A stretch of 64,000 nucleotides of DNA, taken from positions 1-64,000 of the forward strand of contig NZ_JARXHW010000004.1 of assembly GCF_031127805.1 (NCBI RefSeq), in the 5' to 3' direction. Positions 17,774 through 27,103 of this stretch are shown in pieces. The DNA is from Thalassobacterium maritimum (GTDB taxonomy: Bacteria; Verrucomicrobiota; Verrucomicrobiia; Opitutales; Coraliomargaritaceae). The notes beneath the pieces were generated by a model. It was not told the origin of the DNA. It ran no database searches and saw nothing but the letters and a program-made list of their open reading frames with translations. The stretch's first letter is position 1; each line of letters opens with the position of its first letter. Made by a program: the position numbers and the translations under genes.

Positions 17774-20700
17774 ATGATTAGTATAATCAGAAAATTCATT
17801 AGCCTGGCGACATTAGCCACTCTCGGCTGTGTTTCCCTCCGGGGCGCAACGGAAACCTACCTGCTCAGCAATAATCTAGCAGGCTCCAAAAACACACCCA
17901 ATGATTTCAGCGAGTGGCCGCAGACACTCGCCACCCAGATGCAGGCCGAATGGGTCGTCGACGGTGAGTACGCCAACGATGACGAAACTATAAAAACCGG
18001 CGGCAAGAACGCGAAAATGCTCTTTGACGGCAACACTGGTAGCAATTGGAAGAGCATCGCATTCACGAAGTGGAACAAGGGAAAGTGGGTCAGCTTGAAT
18101 CTAAGTTTTGAGCAGGCCTATTTAATTCAAGCTGTCGACGTCTGGGCCATTCACGAAAAAACACGCGACTCCGAATTTGTTGAAGTCCTCTTTAGTGAAG
18201 ATGGTAAGACCTACATCCCACATCAACGGACCGCGATGCCGGATGTCCCCCATGCATCCAAGAACTTCGTCAAAATTCCGGTTCGTTTGGAAGAGCCGGT
18301 GCTCGCCCGATACATGCAAGTGCGCATCGCCCGCGTAAAGAGCGCACGTCAGCAGCAAATTGCCGAGATCGCTGTCTGGGGCAGTCATCCTGAAGCAGGA
18401 CAGGTCTATTTGAGCGCAACGGATCGCCCGGAGGTGACCTTCACGGTCGACAAAATTCAATCCGGTGTAGTCAATATCAACTGGAGCGAATTCAAGAAGC
18501 TGAATCCAAACGTCAAAAGCTGGAAAATCTACAGCAGCCCCCGCCCATTCAGCTCTCCGGAAGATCCGGATGTAAAGCTGATGAAAAAGCTCAACGGCGA
18601 TGAGCGCCGCGCCACTCTCTACCCGCTCACCCCGGGGCAGACCTACCATTTCGCAGTCAATGCAGTCTTTGACGAAGGTGAAAACCCGAAAGTCAAATCC
18701 CAGGAATGCGCCATGCCCTTCCCCATCAGCTGCGAGACCTTTTCCGACATGGTTGCGATCAACCATTTCTGGGGCGGCGGCGGTAGCCGCCAAAAGAACC
18801 CGGACCGCGACCATACCGCCTACGAAATCGTCGCGATGGATCTGCTCCAGCAAACCGGTATTTCGCAAATTCGCTGGTGGCGAAGCGACCCCGGCGTCGT
18901 CCAAAAATTCTATGATCGGGGCATCGGCGTCTATACCTACCCTCACGGCAACACCTTGAAACAAGGCTCCGACCTGGGCATTAACGCCTTTGCCGGCCCT
19001 GGCAATGAACCGGACCTCAAAACCATACCGATTGAAAACTACGTCAATTCACTGAAGAAAGTCAGCGAAAAGCGGGACGCCATCAACCCCCATGCCGTCA
19101 TCTGCGCCCCTTCCAGCGGTCTGGAAGATCATTCCATCGAATGGCTGGACAAGTTCTACGAGCTTGGCGGCAAGGACCATTTCGAGGTGCTCGACCTGCA
19201 CTCCTATTGCAAGATTGCCGGCGGCCACAAGCAACCGGAGGGCTACCCGCGTGGCGCGCCGGAAGCCATGTTCGACAACATGCGCAAGATCCGGAAAGTG
19301 CTGGAAAAACACGGCGACTGGGGCAAGCCCATGATCTCAACCGAGTTTGGCTACAGCGAAGCACCGGCCAACAATCCCTCCGGAAAGATCACACCGCAGA
19401 CCAAAGCCGACTATCTGGTGCGTGGCCTGATCATCCATCACGTGCTCGGCTTCAAACGCGTGTTCCTCTATTCCTTCTTCGACGAAGGCACGGACCACAA
19501 TTTTACCGAACACACTTTCGGGATGATTGACTACAACCTGCAAAAGAAACCGGCCTACTATGCCGTCCAAACTCTGATGCAAACACTCGACGACGCCGTC
19601 TACGACGCGCCGGTCGAAGATCTCGAAATGCCCTCCCTGGGATACACCTTCCAACACCGCGACTCCGACACAGAAACTGTCGTCATCTGGGATGGCACCG
19701 CCGACAAAATCGCGAGCTTCAAGACAGCGGCGCCGGAAGTGCTCATGACGACATTGCTCGGCGAGCGCTACACCCTGGTGCCTGACAAACAAGGTATCGT
19801 CACCGCACCCTACGGCTCTTCAGCCGTCTACCTCAGCGCAAATAAAGCGCTGGAATACCTAGGCTCTGAAATTGCCCAAGCTGATCAGGCCCGTAGCGAA
19901 TGGAGCGTACGCCCAAGCCGCGATAAGTGGATCGTCAACCAGGAACAAACAAGCCTCAATCTCCCCCTCCAGGTGGATGGTAAAGTTGAGGGTGAAGAGA
20001 CCATCCGAGTGATCATCAGCGAAGCCAATGCGGGCGTCCTACTGGATGACAGCCTCATCCTCACCTCGAGCGAAGGCACTCCGGAAATCAGCTTGAAGAT
20101 CGATCAACTCAAGGCCCCACTCCAGAAACTCCGGGTGCAGTTCGTTCAAAAAATCAACGGCCTATCCACCTCCAAAGAATACTTCTTCTACCTCCGACGC
20201 CTCCAGGATGCGGGCGGTGCAGTTCAATTCCCCGGATTGGAAGCACCCGTCCATGTGCTCAGCAATGAACACATGAGCGTCAGCATCGACACTGCACGCG
20301 GCGCCCGGGTCTTGGAAATTATCGACCATGACTCCCTCACGAACCAGTTGAACATGGACTATGACATCATGCCTAACTTGCCCAGTATCCCCTTTGCCTT
20401 TGGCATCTGGAGCACAGTCAATGGCAAGCTCAAGAACAGCCCCATGCAAGTGAGTGAAGCGAGCGCGGAAAAACTTGTGGTTCAGGGGACAGCCGGCGAC
20501 CTAGAAGTCACCCAAACCTGGAGCCTCCAGCAATCAACCTTGGCACACCGCATCGAGGTCAGCAACCCAGGCGCAACGAGCACGAAGCTCAAGTTTGATA
20601 TACACCCCGAGTATACCATCGGCGGCCATGGTGAGTCCGTCACAGACGTACTCTACTTTCCGCTGGGGCAAAGCATCGAGCGCCTCCCCTTCTGGAGTGG

Positions 20701-20968
20701 ACTCGGTGACCACAAAACCGGCGACCTGAGCGCCAACTGGTGGGCCGCACTCGACACCGAGTCCGGACTCAGTCTGGAGCAAACGCTGGAAGCGAAAGAC
20801 TGGGCACAACCACGCGTATGGTTTGGTCAAGGCAGCTATAATGTAGAGCTGAAATCCCGCCCTGGCCTAGAAATAAAAGCCGGAGCCACTTGGAAAACCC
20901 AGCTCTCGTGGACACTGAGCCATGAAAAGGACGAAGCGAGCTTCATGTCCAGGACGATCGCCCCATAA
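17774..20968 (+). CDS. Secreted glycoside hydrolase (clan GH-A-like), paralogue of the 6123-9455 product
   Basis: A 1064-residue exported enzyme with an N-terminal signal peptide (ISLATLATLGCVSLRGA). One discoidin-like module (about 28-205, ending IAEIAVWGSH), a fibronectin III-like domain (215-312) and a TIM-barrel-like domain (about 320-640) follow. GNEPDL (Glu412) fits the acid/base and ISTEFGYSE (Glu524) the nucleophile; LDLHSYCK corresponds to MDVHAYCK in the paralogue. A region of unclear fold leads to a C-terminal beta-sandwich (about 845-1050) that resembles the galactose-mutarotase-like domains of some glycosidases. It lies 197 bp after the PEP-CTERM gene on the same strand. It probably attacks the same or a related polysaccharide as its paralogue; the family is not assigned. 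Confidence 0.72.
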   Translation: MISIIRKFISLATLATLGCVSLRGATETYLLSNNLAGSKNTPNDFSEWPQTLATQMQAEWVVDGEYANDDETIKTGGKNAKMLFDGNTGSNWKSIAFTKWNKGKWVSLNLSFEQAYLIQAVDVWAIHEKTRDSEFVEVLFSEDGKTYIPHQRTAMPDVPHASKNFVKIPVRLEEPVLARYMQVRIARVKSARQQQIAEIAVWGSHPEAGQVYLSATDRPEVTFTVDKIQSGVVNINWSEFKKLNPNVKSWKIYSSPRPFSSPEDPDVKLMKKLNGDERRATLYPLTPGQTYHFAVNAVFDEGENPKVKSQECAMPFPISCETFSDMVAINHFWGGGGSRQKNPDRDHTAYEIVAMDLLQQTGISQIRWWRSDPGVVQKFYDRGIGVYTYPHGNTLKQGSDLGINAFAGPGNEPDLKTIPIENYVNSLKKVSEKRDAINPHAVICAPSSGLEDHSIEWLDKFYELGGKDHFEVLDLHSYCKIAGGHKQPEGYPRGAPEAMFDNMRKIRKVLEKHGDWGKPMISTEFGYSEAPANNPSGKITPQTKADYLVRGLIIHHVLGFKRVFLYSFFDEGTDHNFTEHTFGMIDYNLQKKPAYYAVQTLMQTLDDAVYDAPVEDLEMPSLGYTFQHRDSDTETVVIWDGTADKIASFKTAAPEVLMTTLLGERYTLVPDKQGIVTAPYGSSAVYLSANKALEYLGSEIAQADQARSEWSVRPSRDKWIVNQEQTSLNLPLQVDGKVEGEETIRVIISEANAGVLLDDSLILTSSEGTPEISLKIDQLKAPLQKLRVQFVQKINGLSTSKEYFFYLRRLQDAGGAVQFPGLEAPVHVLSNEHMSVSIDTARGARVLEIIDHDSLTNQLNMDYDIMPNLPSIPFAFGIWSTVNGKLKNSPMQVSEASAEKLVVQGTAGDLEVTQTWSLQQSTLAHRIEVSNPGATSTKLKFDIHPEYTIGGHGESVTDVLYFPLGQSIERLPFWSGLGDHKTGDLSANWWAALDTESGLSLEQTLEAKDWAQPRVWFGQGSYNVELKSRPGLEIKAGATWKTQLSWTLSHEKDEASFMSRTIAP

Positions 20969-21093
20969 GTCAGTTGCCATCATTTCAGCCCTCCCATAGA
21001 CGTAAAAGACGCAGCTATCTGAACTTATTTCGCTCTCCACTTCATTTGTAAAAGGACCTCATAACTACTGCGCGTTGCATGGGCGTAATGCTT

Positions 21094-22290
21094 CTACCGC
21101 TGATTTTTCGCTTCAATCCAACGGCTCATAAACTCGGTGCTGCGGTGATGGTGATGCTGTAGCATTTGCCCGATAAAATTCTGTTGCCGGCGCGACTCGC
21201 GCGACTCGATGGCCTGCCGCAAAGTTTTCACTAATTGCGGCTGCCAATGCGCGGCGCTAAAGCGTGCCTCGCAAAGCGCGCGCTCGGCGGCCTGCCGTGC
21301 CTGCCAAGCAGATGCATCGCGGTAAAGCTGCACCGCTGCAGCCACAAAAGCCTCCGGCTCGGCATGACTCCAGTCCGCCAGTGGGCCAATGCCCTCCGCG
21401 GCGATGGGAGTCATCACCGTCGGGGTGCCGCTTTGAAAGCCGTCGAAGACCTTGCCCTTGAGCCCTGCACCGTAACGTAAGGGCGCCAGATTGATGCGAT
21501 ATTGCGCCATCGTCTGCAAGGCGTCTTCGGCTCGACCTCGAAAGTGGAAGCCTTGCTTAGGCGCGTGCAGCTCGCCGGCATAGCGATCTCCATAAGAGCC
21601 ATAGCAGTGCAGTTCGGCCTGCGGCAGCGCGGCGCGAATTTGCGGCCAAATACTTTGCTTGCACCAGCGAGCAGCATCCAAATTAGGTGGATGTAAAAAG
21701 CTACCAATTAAAATAAAATGCTGACGCGCCTCAAAGGACGCCGGCTCGGCTAAAGGGGGCACTGCAAAGGGCCAATACGCCAGCAGATCCTCAGCGATCG
21801 AAAACTCACGCTGCAAGACTTGCATCTCAAAGTCGGAAATCATCAGCGTGAGATCGGAGCGGTAAATGGAAGCGATTTCGCGCAGCGCGGTCTCGTTGTG
21901 CAATTGTGGCACGCCCGCGTGCTTGAGTGCCTCTTGGCGCGCCAGCCGTAAACAATGCAGATCACTGGTGTCCAACACCCGAAGGGCCTGCGGGCAGTGT
22001 TGCGCCACGCGCCAGCCGAATTGCTCTTCTGTCATAAAACGATCAAAGATCACCACATCAGGCGCCAGCGTTTGGACCCATGAATCAAAGCCCGCATCAT
22101 TAACCGCGATCCGATGCGTCTGCACATTTAACAGCGCCAAATCGAGCGCATGCGCGCCCTGTTGCGCCGAACAGGCGAAGTGCAGCTGCCAGCCTTCCAA
22201 TTGCAAGGCAGTGATGATATCGCAGGTACGGCGTCCCGCAGCGGTGGAGCTTGGCTCCGGCCACACCTTACCGATGATAAGACAATTCAC
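21094..22290 (-). CDS. Group 1-type glycosyltransferase
   Basis: A 398-residue protein with a two-Rossmann glycosyltransferase layout: N-terminal MNCLIIGKVWPEPSSTAAGRR with the glycine/arginine acceptor loop, and a C-terminal nucleotide-sugar site, LRYGAGLKGKVFDGFQSGTPTVMT followed by AAEGI, which matches the conserved G-x-x-x-K...G-x-P-V-V-x-T pattern of GT4-like enzymes. It probably adds a sugar to a surface glycan or glycoprotein. It starts 7 bp after the stop of the PilT-like ATPase gene, so the two are likely co-transcribed; modification of pilin is one possible link. Acceptor and donor are not predictable. Confidence 0.75.
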   Translation of the reverse strand: MNCLIIGKVWPEPSSTAAGRRTCDIITALQLEGWQLHFACSAQQGAHALDLALLNVQTHRIAVNDAGFDSWVQTLAPDVVIFDRFMTEEQFGWRVAQHCPQALRVLDTSDLHCLRLARQEALKHAGVPQLHNETALREIASIYRSDLTLMISDFEMQVLQREFSIAEDLLAYWPFAVPPLAEPASFEARQHFILIGSFLHPPNLDAARWCKQSIWPQIRAALPQAELHCYGSYGDRYAGELHAPKQGFHFRGRAEDALQTMAQYRINLAPLRYGAGLKGKVFDGFQSGTPTVMTPIAAEGIGPLADWSHAEPEAFVAAAVQLYRDASAWQARQAAERALCEARFSAAHWQPQLVKTLRQAIESRESRRQQNFIGQMLQHHHHRSTEFMSRWIEAKNQR

Positions 22291-22297
22291 AGCTCAA

Positions 22298-23398
22298 TTA
22301 GCGAACGATCCCGCCACTACTAAGGAAAATGCCCTTAAGGTTCATTTCCAACTGGCTCGGATTCGGCGAATGGCTCATCGCATGATCCTTGGTAATCTGG
22401 CCCGCCTTGACCAAACGATAGAGGTCCTGGTTAAAGGTCTTCGAACCATTGTCTTCACTGGCTTCAATTACGGATTCAATTTTTGTAAATTCGCCCTCCA
22501 TGATCACCTTACGCGCCAAGGTATCTAAGACGAAGGCTTCTGAAACCGGGAAACGACCGCCACCTTCTAGCGCAGGCAAGAGCTTCTGGGTAATTGTGGC
22601 CAAAAGGGAGGCAGCAATCTGGCGCTGCAAGGCCTCTTTACGCTCTTCGGGGAAAAACTCGAAGAGACGTTGCACAGCTTGCTGCGCACTAGAAGCGTGC
22701 AAGGTCCCAAACACTAAGTGTCCCGTTTCCGCGGCTTGCAGCGCAGTCTCAAATGTGGATTTATCACGCATTTCCCCCACCAAAATCACATCGGGATCCT
22801 GACGAAGCACAGCACGCATACCAGCGGCAAAGCTGGGACAATCAATGCCCACCTCACGCTGATTGATGATCGATTTAATATCAGTGTAGGTGTATTCGAT
22901 CGGGTCTTCGAGTGTCACGATGTGTTTATCGAAGTGCATGTTAATATAATTAATCATGGCCGCGAGTGTGGAGCTCTTACCCGAACCCGTCGCCCCACAT
23001 AGAATTACGATGCCGTTTTTTTCCTGGCAGAGCTTGGATAAAATACCACCGTCAATATTGAGCTCCTCAAAAGTCGGAGGATGATCACTCACATGGCGCA
23101 TCACGATGCTGGGCATGCCACGCTGCAGAAAGCCATTAACACGGAAACGGCCAATATTCTCCACCCGATATGAGTAGTCCACTTGGCGATCATTGGTCCA
23201 TTTGCCAAAAAACTCTTCAGGCACACTTTGCTCAATAAACTCGCGAATGTCCTCCGGCGGAACGGGGTCCATCTCCACTGATTCCAAGCGGCCACTGAGA
23301 CGTAAAAAAGCAGGCTTATTGGATTTTATGTGGATATCACTGGCACCATTTTCGACAGCGAGATTTAAAAGACCGTGAATTGTTTCGAGAACTGCCAT
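22298..23398 (-). CDS. pilT: Type IV pilus retraction ATPase, PilT/PilU type
   Basis: A 366-residue hexameric secretion ATPase. An N-terminal PAS-like domain (ASDIHIKSNKPAFLRLSGRL) is followed by Walker A GATGSGKSS (about 135-143), the Asp box, Walker B DPDVILVGEMRD and the His box (TGHLVFGTLHASSA) typical of PilT. It powers pilus retraction and twitching motility at the inner membrane. PilU paralogues are similar, so the symbol is a best guess. No other pilus gene is adjacent, although the pilin-like protein at 376-4137 is in the window. Confidence 0.88.
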   Translation of the reverse strand: MAVLETIHGLLNLAVENGASDIHIKSNKPAFLRLSGRLESVEMDPVPPEDIREFIEQSVPEEFFGKWTNDRQVDYSYRVENIGRFRVNGFLQRGMPSIVMRHVSDHPPTFEELNIDGGILSKLCQEKNGIVILCGATGSGKSSTLAAMINYINMHFDKHIVTLEDPIEYTYTDIKSIINQREVGIDCPSFAAGMRAVLRQDPDVILVGEMRDKSTFETALQAAETGHLVFGTLHASSAQQAVQRLFEFFPEERKEALQRQIAASLLATITQKLLPALEGGGRFPVSEAFVLDTLARKVIMEGEFTKIESVIEASEDNGSKTFNQDLYRLVKAGQITKDHAMSHSPNPSQLEMNLKGIFLSSGGIVR

Positions 23399-23508
23399 TT
23401 ATTTTATCTAGTAGGGAATAATTTTTCTATTGAATATACAGAACCTTATGCACGTGCTAGAGCGAATCAGCTGTGTGCTGCCGATTTACAATATTTTTTG
23501 AAGCCTCT

Positions 23509-24405
23509 ATGAAGACAAATCAATTCTCAGGTGTTTTTACCGCACTCGCCACTCCCATGCAATCCGGCGAGGTCGCGTATGCTGACTTAGAAAAGCTCAT
23601 CGCCCACCAACTCGAAGGTGGCATCGATGGCTTAGTCTCCGTCGGCACTACGGGCGAATCGCCAACGCTCGATCACAGTGAGCATATCGAAGTGATCCAA
23701 GCCTCGGTCAAAGCAGCGGCTGGCAAGGTCCCCGTTTACGCGGGCACTGGCTCGAACTCGACCAACGAAGCAGTGATGCTCACACAAAGAGCCGACAAGG
23801 CAGGCGCCGATGGTTTCCTCGTTGTGGCTCCCTACTACAACAAGCCAAGTCAAGAGGGCTTATTTCAACACTTCAGCAAGGTTGCCGAGTGCACCGAAAA
23901 GCCGATCATCCTCTATTCAATCCCCTCGCGTTGCGGTATCGAAATCTCCGTCGACGTGACTGCACGGCTCTATGAAAAATACCCGCACGTTTGCTGCATG
24001 AAGGCTGCCGAAGGCTCTTGCGACAAGGTGACCGAATATGTGCGTGCCCTCGGTCCTGACTACGCAGTCATGAGTGGCGACGATGCACTCACCCTACCTT
24101 TTATGTCTTCGGGCGCAACAGGCGTGATCAGCGTGGCTTCCAACCTCGTCGTATCGCCACTGGTCCAAATGGTACGCGCGGCCAACAACAACGACTACGC
24201 CACGGCACGCGCCACTTTCCTCAAGTATCACCCTTTCTTTAAGGCCATCTTCACCGAGCCCAACCCGGTACCGATCAAGTATGCACTCAAGCAAGCCGGC
24301 ATCATCACTTCCGACGAAGTGCGCCTGCCACTCAGCAGCATCACTGCAGAGACTTGCGCCGCACTCGACCCCATCCTGGCCGAGCTCGGCCTCGTTAACG
24401 CTTAG
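23509..24405 (+). CDS. dapA: 4-hydroxy-tetrahydrodipicolinate synthase
   Basis: A 298-residue enzyme condensing pyruvate with aspartate semialdehyde in lysine and meso-diaminopimelate synthesis. The start at MKTNQFSGVFTALATP gives the usual length; an ATG 36 bp upstream adds residues with no counterpart in the family. The motifs VGTTGESPTL, PYYNKPSQEG, ILYSIPSRCG (catalytic Tyr) and CCMKAAEGS (Schiff-base Lys) are all present. It is followed after 14 bp by dapB and then by ruvA, forming a probable operon. Confidence 0.96.
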   Translation: MKTNQFSGVFTALATPMQSGEVAYADLEKLIAHQLEGGIDGLVSVGTTGESPTLDHSEHIEVIQASVKAAAGKVPVYAGTGSNSTNEAVMLTQRADKAGADGFLVVAPYYNKPSQEGLFQHFSKVAECTEKPIILYSIPSRCGIEISVDVTARLYEKYPHVCCMKAAEGSCDKVTEYVRALGPDYAVMSGDDALTLPFMSSGATGVISVASNLVVSPLVQMVRAANNNDYATARATFLKYHPFFKAIFTEPNPVPIKYALKQAGIITSDEVRLPLSSITAETCAALDPILAELGLVNA

Positions 24406-24419
24406 AATTACTACGAAAT

Positions 24420-25157
24420 ATGTCACTCAAACTACTTCTTAACGGCTCACGCGGACGCATGGGCATCGCTATTTCTGCCATCGCCGAAGCCAATAACGCT
24501 GAAATCGTATCGGCCTGCGACACTGGCGATGATCCTCGCAGCCAGATCGATGCCTGCGAAGCGATCATTGACTTCAGCTTTCACGAAGTCACAGCTGGCA
24601 TCGCTGAACTCGCAGTCGAAAAGAACCTTCCACTGGTCATCGGCACCACGGGGCACACCTCCGAGGAAAAAGCCCAGATCCTAGCCACTGTCGAGGGCAA
24701 GATCCCCGTCGTCTGGGCCGGTAACTACTCCGTAGGCGTCAACACTCTCAACTACTTGACTCGCAAAGCAGCCGCCATTCTAGGCGAGCAATACGAGCCT
24801 GAAGTGCTGGAGATGCACCACCACCACAAGAAGGACGCCCCTAGCGGCACCGCAGAGCGCCTGATTGAAATTTTAAAGGATGGCTACCAAATCGCAGATG
24901 AACAAGTCGTTCACGGGCGCGAAGGTCTCGTCGGCGCACGTCCACGTAAAGAGATCGGCGTGCACGCAATACGCGGTGGTGACATCGTGGGCGAACATAC
25001 CGTCTATTTCTGTGGCGACGGCGAGCGTATCGAGCTGACTCACCGCGCGACTGATCGTAAGATTTTTGCCCAAGGCGCAGTTCGCGCCGCACAATGGGCC
25101 GTCGGCAAAGCCGCTGGCGTCTATAACATGGAAGACGTGCTCGGCCTGACCGATTAA
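24420..25157 (+). CDS. dapB: 4-hydroxy-tetrahydrodipicolinate reductase
   Basis: A 245-residue NAD(P)H-dependent reductase acting directly after DapA in lysine/diaminopimelate synthesis. It shows the N-terminal nucleotide-binding GSRGRMG, the VIGTTGHTSEE segment, and the active-site run EMHHHHKKDAPSGTA with the catalytic His and Lys residues. Its length is slightly below the common 265-270. It lies 14 bp after dapA and 7 bp before ruvA. Confidence 0.96.
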   Translation: MSLKLLLNGSRGRMGIAISAIAEANNAEIVSACDTGDDPRSQIDACEAIIDFSFHEVTAGIAELAVEKNLPLVIGTTGHTSEEKAQILATVEGKIPVVWAGNYSVGVNTLNYLTRKAAAILGEQYEPEVLEMHHHHKKDAPSGTAERLIEILKDGYQIADEQVVHGREGLVGARPRKEIGVHAIRGGDIVGEHTVYFCGDGERIELTHRATDRKIFAQGAVRAAQWAVGKAAGVYNMEDVLGLTD

Positions 25158-25164
25158 TCGACTT

Positions 25165-25764
25165 ATGATTGCACGACTCAAAGGCACCGTTCTCGAATCC
25201 ACCCCGCTCTTAGTCGTTTTGGAAGCGGGCGGAGTCGGCTACGAGGTTCACATCCCCGTAACGACCGCCGAGAAGGTGCCCGCCATCGGTAAAGAGTGCA
25301 GTCTATTTATCCACAGCGTCTACCGCGAAGATAGCGCGACGCTCTACGGCTTCGCCACCCGCGATGATCGCGACTTCTACCGCCTCCTGATCGAGAAGGT
25401 ATCTGGCATCGGTCCCAAAATTGGGATCAGCATGCTCAGTCGCATGTCCACAGATTTACTGCGCAGCGCGATCGCCAGTGCGGATGTAGCACTCCTGTCT
25501 AAATGCCCAGGCATTGGCAAAAAAACAGCTGAGCGCCTAGTGATTGAATTAAAAGATAAAGTCGGCCTGGTCGCCAGTAACAACAGTCCCGCAGCGGGCG
25601 AGCTCAGCGCAGCGGCCGAACCGAGCGCCTTTCAAGATGCCGTGGGCAGCTTGATGACACTGGGCTACAAGCCTGCCGACGCCGACAAACTGGTGCGCAA
25701 GGCAGTCTCCAAGCTCGACGCAAATGCCAGCACCGAGGCACTGGTCAAAGAAGCGCTGCGCTAA
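25165..25764 (+). CDS. ruvA: Holliday junction branch migration protein RuvA
   Basis: A 199-residue DNA-binding protein that forms tetramers on Holliday junctions and loads RuvB. N-terminal OB-fold MIARLKGTVLESTPLLVVLE and REDSATLYGFATRDDRDFYR, then helix-hairpin-helix motifs (VSGIGPKIGISML, CPGIGKKTAERLVIELKDK) and the C-terminal RuvB-contact domain (SLMTLGYKPADADKLVRKA). Neither ruvB nor ruvC is adjacent. It is the last gene of the dapA-dapB-ruvA group and converges closely on the TolB-like gene. Confidence 0.96.
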   Translation: MIARLKGTVLESTPLLVVLEAGGVGYEVHIPVTTAEKVPAIGKECSLFIHSVYREDSATLYGFATRDDRDFYRLLIEKVSGIGPKIGISMLSRMSTDLLRSAIASADVALLSKCPGIGKKTAERLVIELKDKVGLVASNNSPAAGELSAAAEPSAFQDAVGSLMTLGYKPADADKLVRKAVSKLDANASTEALVKEALR

Positions 25765-25773
25765 GCGCAAGCT

Positions 25774-26973
25774 CTAGTAAACATAACTGGCCGATGAAGC
25801 ATCGCCAAAGGCGGGCTTGTGCAAAGCACTGACTTTTTGAGTCAAAGTATCCAGCAGCATCAAACGCGTGCTGCCGCCATTGCGTTGGGTAAAGACGAGG
25901 TGACGCCCATCGCGCAGCCACGTCGGCTCAAGTGATGAGGGACCCTTGGTCAGCCACTCGCTGCTACGTGTCTTCGCATCATAAAGCGCGATCTGAAAGC
26001 CGCCGCTGACGGTGGCCGTGAACGCAATCAAGTTATCATGCACCGGATTCCAAGTAGGCTCGGAGCAATAGCGACTAATATTGGTCGGGATACGTCGGGC
26101 CGGCCCACCCGTGCTGGAAATCTCAAACAATTGCGGTTTACCGGGAGCATCTGAGGTATAAACCAAGCGACGACCATCGGGTGACCAACTCGGGCTCGCT
26201 TCCAAGCTCTTGTTATTGGTAAGACGCCGCGCATTTTTGCCGCGACTATCCGTCACGTGAATCTCGGAATTGCCAGTGCCGGAAAGCGCCATCGCAATCT
26301 GCCGCCCATCGGGGCTGAATACAGCGCCTGTATTCAGTCCTTTGAATGTCGCAATGGGTGTTTTACGGCCGCTATTGACATCCAGCAGGTAGATATCCGG
26401 AAATCCACTCTTGAAGTAGGTGGTGTAGAGCAAGTGACGTCCATCGGGGGCCCACTTAGGCCCAGTCACCAAGGAGCGATCCCGTGTGAGAGGGCGCACA
26501 CGACTAAACAGTAAGTCGCTAGTATAAATCTCTGAAATGCCACGTTGCTTCCCAACGAACGCCAGGCGTCCGGCGAAAAAACCCTTAGTTTGTAGTGTCG
26601 CCTCAACCACTAGATCACAGGCGCGCAAAACTGCATTCTGCAAATCACTACCAGCGACCGTACGGCGCAATTGCTCGGTATAGGGCTGGCCCGAGCCCAC
26701 AGTCAGCAGCACCGACGAAGCGCTCGCGGGCTCGATCTTAATTTGAAAGGCCGCATTGGCGCCAGCAGTCACAATATAAGCGCCATGTAAATTAAAAGCA
26801 CGACGCGCCAAATTACTAATAGTGCCATCACTACTATCAATCGCGACCGCGAGCTGCCCTTCCCCATCGCGCACCAAGTCTTGAAGCTGGATTGTTTCAG
26901 AGAATACCGATCGGGGAGCGAGCGAAATACAGAAAACTGAAAGTAATAAGAGGACTGTTAAACGCATAGGCAT
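25774..26973 (-). CDS. TolB-like periplasmic beta-propeller protein
   Basis: A 399-residue exported protein; the start is placed at MPMRLTVLLLLSVFC, which gives a signal peptide ending near SVFSE (ATG codons at 26973 and 26967 are both possible). An N-terminal TolB-like alpha/beta domain (about 25-140) is followed by WD40-like PD40 propeller repeats: GPKWAPDGRHLLYTTYF, AVFSPDGRQIAMALSG, SPSWSPDGRRLVYTSD and PTWLRDGRHLVFTQ. It may be the TolB of an envelope Tol-Pal system, but tolQ, tolR, tolA and pal are absent nearby, so its exact role is open. Confidence 0.82.
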   Translation of the reverse strand: MPMRLTVLLLLSVFCISLAPRSVFSETIQLQDLVRDGEGQLAVAIDSSDGTISNLARRAFNLHGAYIVTAGANAAFQIKIEPASASSVLLTVGSGQPYTEQLRRTVAGSDLQNAVLRACDLVVEATLQTKGFFAGRLAFVGKQRGISEIYTSDLLFSRVRPLTRDRSLVTGPKWAPDGRHLLYTTYFKSGFPDIYLLDVNSGRKTPIATFKGLNTGAVFSPDGRQIAMALSGTGNSEIHVTDSRGKNARRLTNNKSLEASPSWSPDGRRLVYTSDAPGKPQLFEISSTGGPARRIPTNISRYCSEPTWNPVHDNLIAFTATVSGGFQIALYDAKTRSSEWLTKGPSSLEPTWLRDGRHLVFTQRNGGSTRLMLLDTLTQKVSALHKPAFGDASSASYVY

Positions 26974-27103
26974 GAAATAGCCCGAAGCGTAGAAAAATCG
27001 CAAATGAAAATCCACTTTGTGAACAGATTTATATAAAATATGAAAATTCTACGTTTCGTGTTGAACTGCAGGCTGAGAGTTTCAATTTGCTTTATAAACA
27101 GCT

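Noticed and set aside
18122..18964. Open frame of 280 codons on the minus strand opposite the second hydrolase
   Set aside because: It lies wholly inside a coding gene on the other strand and resembles no protein family.
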